5,930 nt of DNA, from positions 1-5,930 of the forward strand of contig JAFGRS010000740.1 in assembly GCA_016935045.1 (NCBI GenBank). The letters run 5' to 3'. Under the pieces are notes generated by a model. The model was not told the origin of the DNA and did not search any database. It saw only the letters and a program-made list of their open reading frames with translations. The DNA comes from Lentisphaeria bacterium (GTDB taxonomy: Bacteria; Verrucomicrobiota; Lentisphaeria; Oligosphaerales; JAFGRS01). Below, in pieces: positions 5,261 through 5,930 of the stretch. Each line of letters starts with the position of its first letter. Within the stretch, counting starts at the first letter, position 1. The position numbers and the translations under genes were made by a program.

Positions 5261-5930
5261 ATGCCCCTCGCCCGCGACACAACGGCCGCCGGGGTCCGGC
5301 GTCTGTCGATTCACCTGGTTCTGATGGCCGGGGGCCTTTTCTTTGTCCTGCCCCTGCTCTGGATGATCGCCACCTCGCTCAAGCCCCTCGATCAGACCAT
5401 GCGCCAGCCCGACAGCCTGCGCCATGCCTTCATCGGCGAGGGTTACAAGGCACTCCTGGGGGAGGCATGGCTCCCCGTCACGCGGGAGCGCCTGCTGACA
5501 CCGGGTCCCGGGAGGGACTTCGCCATCGTCCGGCCCCGGGAACCGTTCCCGGCCGGGGAACTCAGCCATCCCTTCGGCAAGGAGGTCTGGGATCGCTACC
5601 CCGTCTTCAACCGGCAGGAACTGGCGCGCATGAACACGCCGGTCACCGAGGCGATGAACGTCCTCGCGGATGAACGCAACCCCTTCGATCCCGCCGCGGG
5701 GATCCTGACCCTCCAGTCCGGCCGACGGGTGGCCGCGGAACTCGTCCGACACATCCTCCCGGACCCCTCGGGTTCGACGCTGTGGCTGGTGCGGGAGTGG
5801 CGTCCGGAGGATACGGATACCAGGGAGGTCGGATCGACGGGGGGTGACGTGACGCGGCGTTGGGATGTGATTCCGGAGCGGGACCTGCGCCTGGTGCCGC
5901 GCTTCATCCCGCGGAACTACCCGGCGGCCC
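5261..5930 (+). CDS. Sugar ABC transporter permease, MalG/UgpE-like, with a large periplasmic insertion (partial, 3' end off window)
   Basis: This is the second membrane subunit of the importer; 223 codons plus one base are present with no stop. Residues 1-15 are cytoplasmic. The first core helix at about 16-38 ends in the family hallmark LPLLWMIATSLKP (30-42). In ordinary MalG-like permeases this is followed after about 15-30 residues by the 'P.NY..A' element. Here that element appears only at 217-222 (PRNYPA), so about 167 residues (46-212) are inserted in the first periplasmic loop. The insert is soluble, without hydrophobic helices. Its second half looks strand-rich (GILTLQSGRRVAAELV, STLWLVREW, RWDVIPERDLRLVP). 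I do not recognise a named domain in it. The EAA loop and remaining helices are beyond the window. The start has GGAGG (5252-5256) just ahead of the previous stop codon, with 4 nt to the ATG. The 1-bp gap suggests translational coupling. Confidence 0.85.
   Translation, partial: MPLARDTTAAGVRRLSIHLVLMAGGLFFVLPLLWMIATSLKPLDQTMRQPDSLRHAFIGEGYKALLGEAWLPVTRERLLTPGPGRDFAIVRPREPFPAGELSHPFGKEVWDRYPVFNRQELARMNTPVTEAMNVLADERNPFDPAAGILTLQSGRRVAAELVRHILPDPSGSTLWLVREWRPEDTDTREVGSTGGDVTRRWDVIPERDLRLVPRFIPRNYPAA
5396..5896 (+). other. Insertion region in the MalG-like permease (about residues 46-212)
   Basis: This stretch lies between 'TSLKPLDQ' and 'RFIPRNYPAA', two elements normally close together in this family. 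It encodes a soluble, charged segment with no hydrophobic helix, predicted by topology to lie outside the cytoplasmic membrane. The frame is unbroken and composition matches the flanks. The position corresponds topologically to the P2 loop of E. coli MalF, which is known to contact the binding protein, although here it is in the MalG-like partner. A role in contacting the binding protein is inference. Confidence 0.65.

Noticed and set aside
4128..5324. Long alternative + strand frame of 398 codons over the MalF-like gene
   Set aside because: The product is Gly/Arg/Pro-rich with no membrane helices, while the other frame gives a clear permease with an EAA loop.
5120..5752. Antisense open frame of 210 codons
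   Set aside because: It overlaps the end of one permease and the insert of the next. Both are well supported by family motifs, and the antisense product is a Gly/Arg/Pro-rich shadow with no recognisable domain.
1..5930. CRISPR array, tRNA, rRNA, insertion sequence or transposase
   Set aside because: No regularly spaced direct repeats, no cloverleaf, no ribosomal sequence and no transposase-like protein were seen on either strand.

Overview
This is a GC-rich bacterial window in which every supported gene lies on the + strand. It holds one gene for a secreted beta-propeller protein, a 327-bp gap containing two related inverted repeats, and the first three genes of a carbohydrate-type ABC importer operon. 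The last gene runs off the right edge. The solute-binding protein and the unusually long permeases recall importers annotated in the Planctomycetes-Verrucomicrobia-Lentisphaerae/Kiritimatiellota group. That placement is a low-confidence impression from protein style, because the window contains no marker gene.

Layout: 1-87 is a short upstream region with a good Shine-Dalgarno (76-80). 88-2262 encodes a 724-aa exported protein of the COG4880 / Beta_propel (PF09826) type. Near its 3' end is a (GGGGCY)4 hexanucleotide tract, read as an Ala-Gly run, that has G-quadruplex potential. 2263-2589 is non-coding and carries a bulged long stem (2301-2367), a second 12-bp stem (2413-2474) and a competing 8-bp hairpin (2394-2418). 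The two long repeats share a core, TGGAG(GG)CGAAG. 2590-4065 encodes a 491-aa family-1 extracellular solute-binding protein. 4072-5259 encodes a 395-aa MalF/UgpA-like permease. From 5261 to the window edge is the first 223 codons of a MalG/UgpE-like permease. The spacings of 6 bp and 1 bp make 2590 onward one transcription unit.

How they work together: the binding protein would capture a sugar or oligosaccharide outside the cytoplasmic membrane and deliver it to the heterodimeric permease. Import would be powered by an ATPase that is not in the window; it may be downstream or a shared MsmK/UgpC-type protein elsewhere. No enzyme gene is present to identify the substrate. Whether the beta-propeller gene is functionally linked is unknown.

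The most notable feature is that both permeases carry large lineage-specific insertions. The MalF-like subunit has about 93 extra residues with two extra hydrophobic segments between core helices 3 and 4. The MalG-like subunit has about 167 extra soluble residues between core helices 1 and 2, the position topologically equivalent to the SBP-contacting P2 loop of E. coli MalF. The binding protein also lacks a lipobox cysteine. Together these suggest a structurally modified importer rather than a textbook one, but not a clearly new system.
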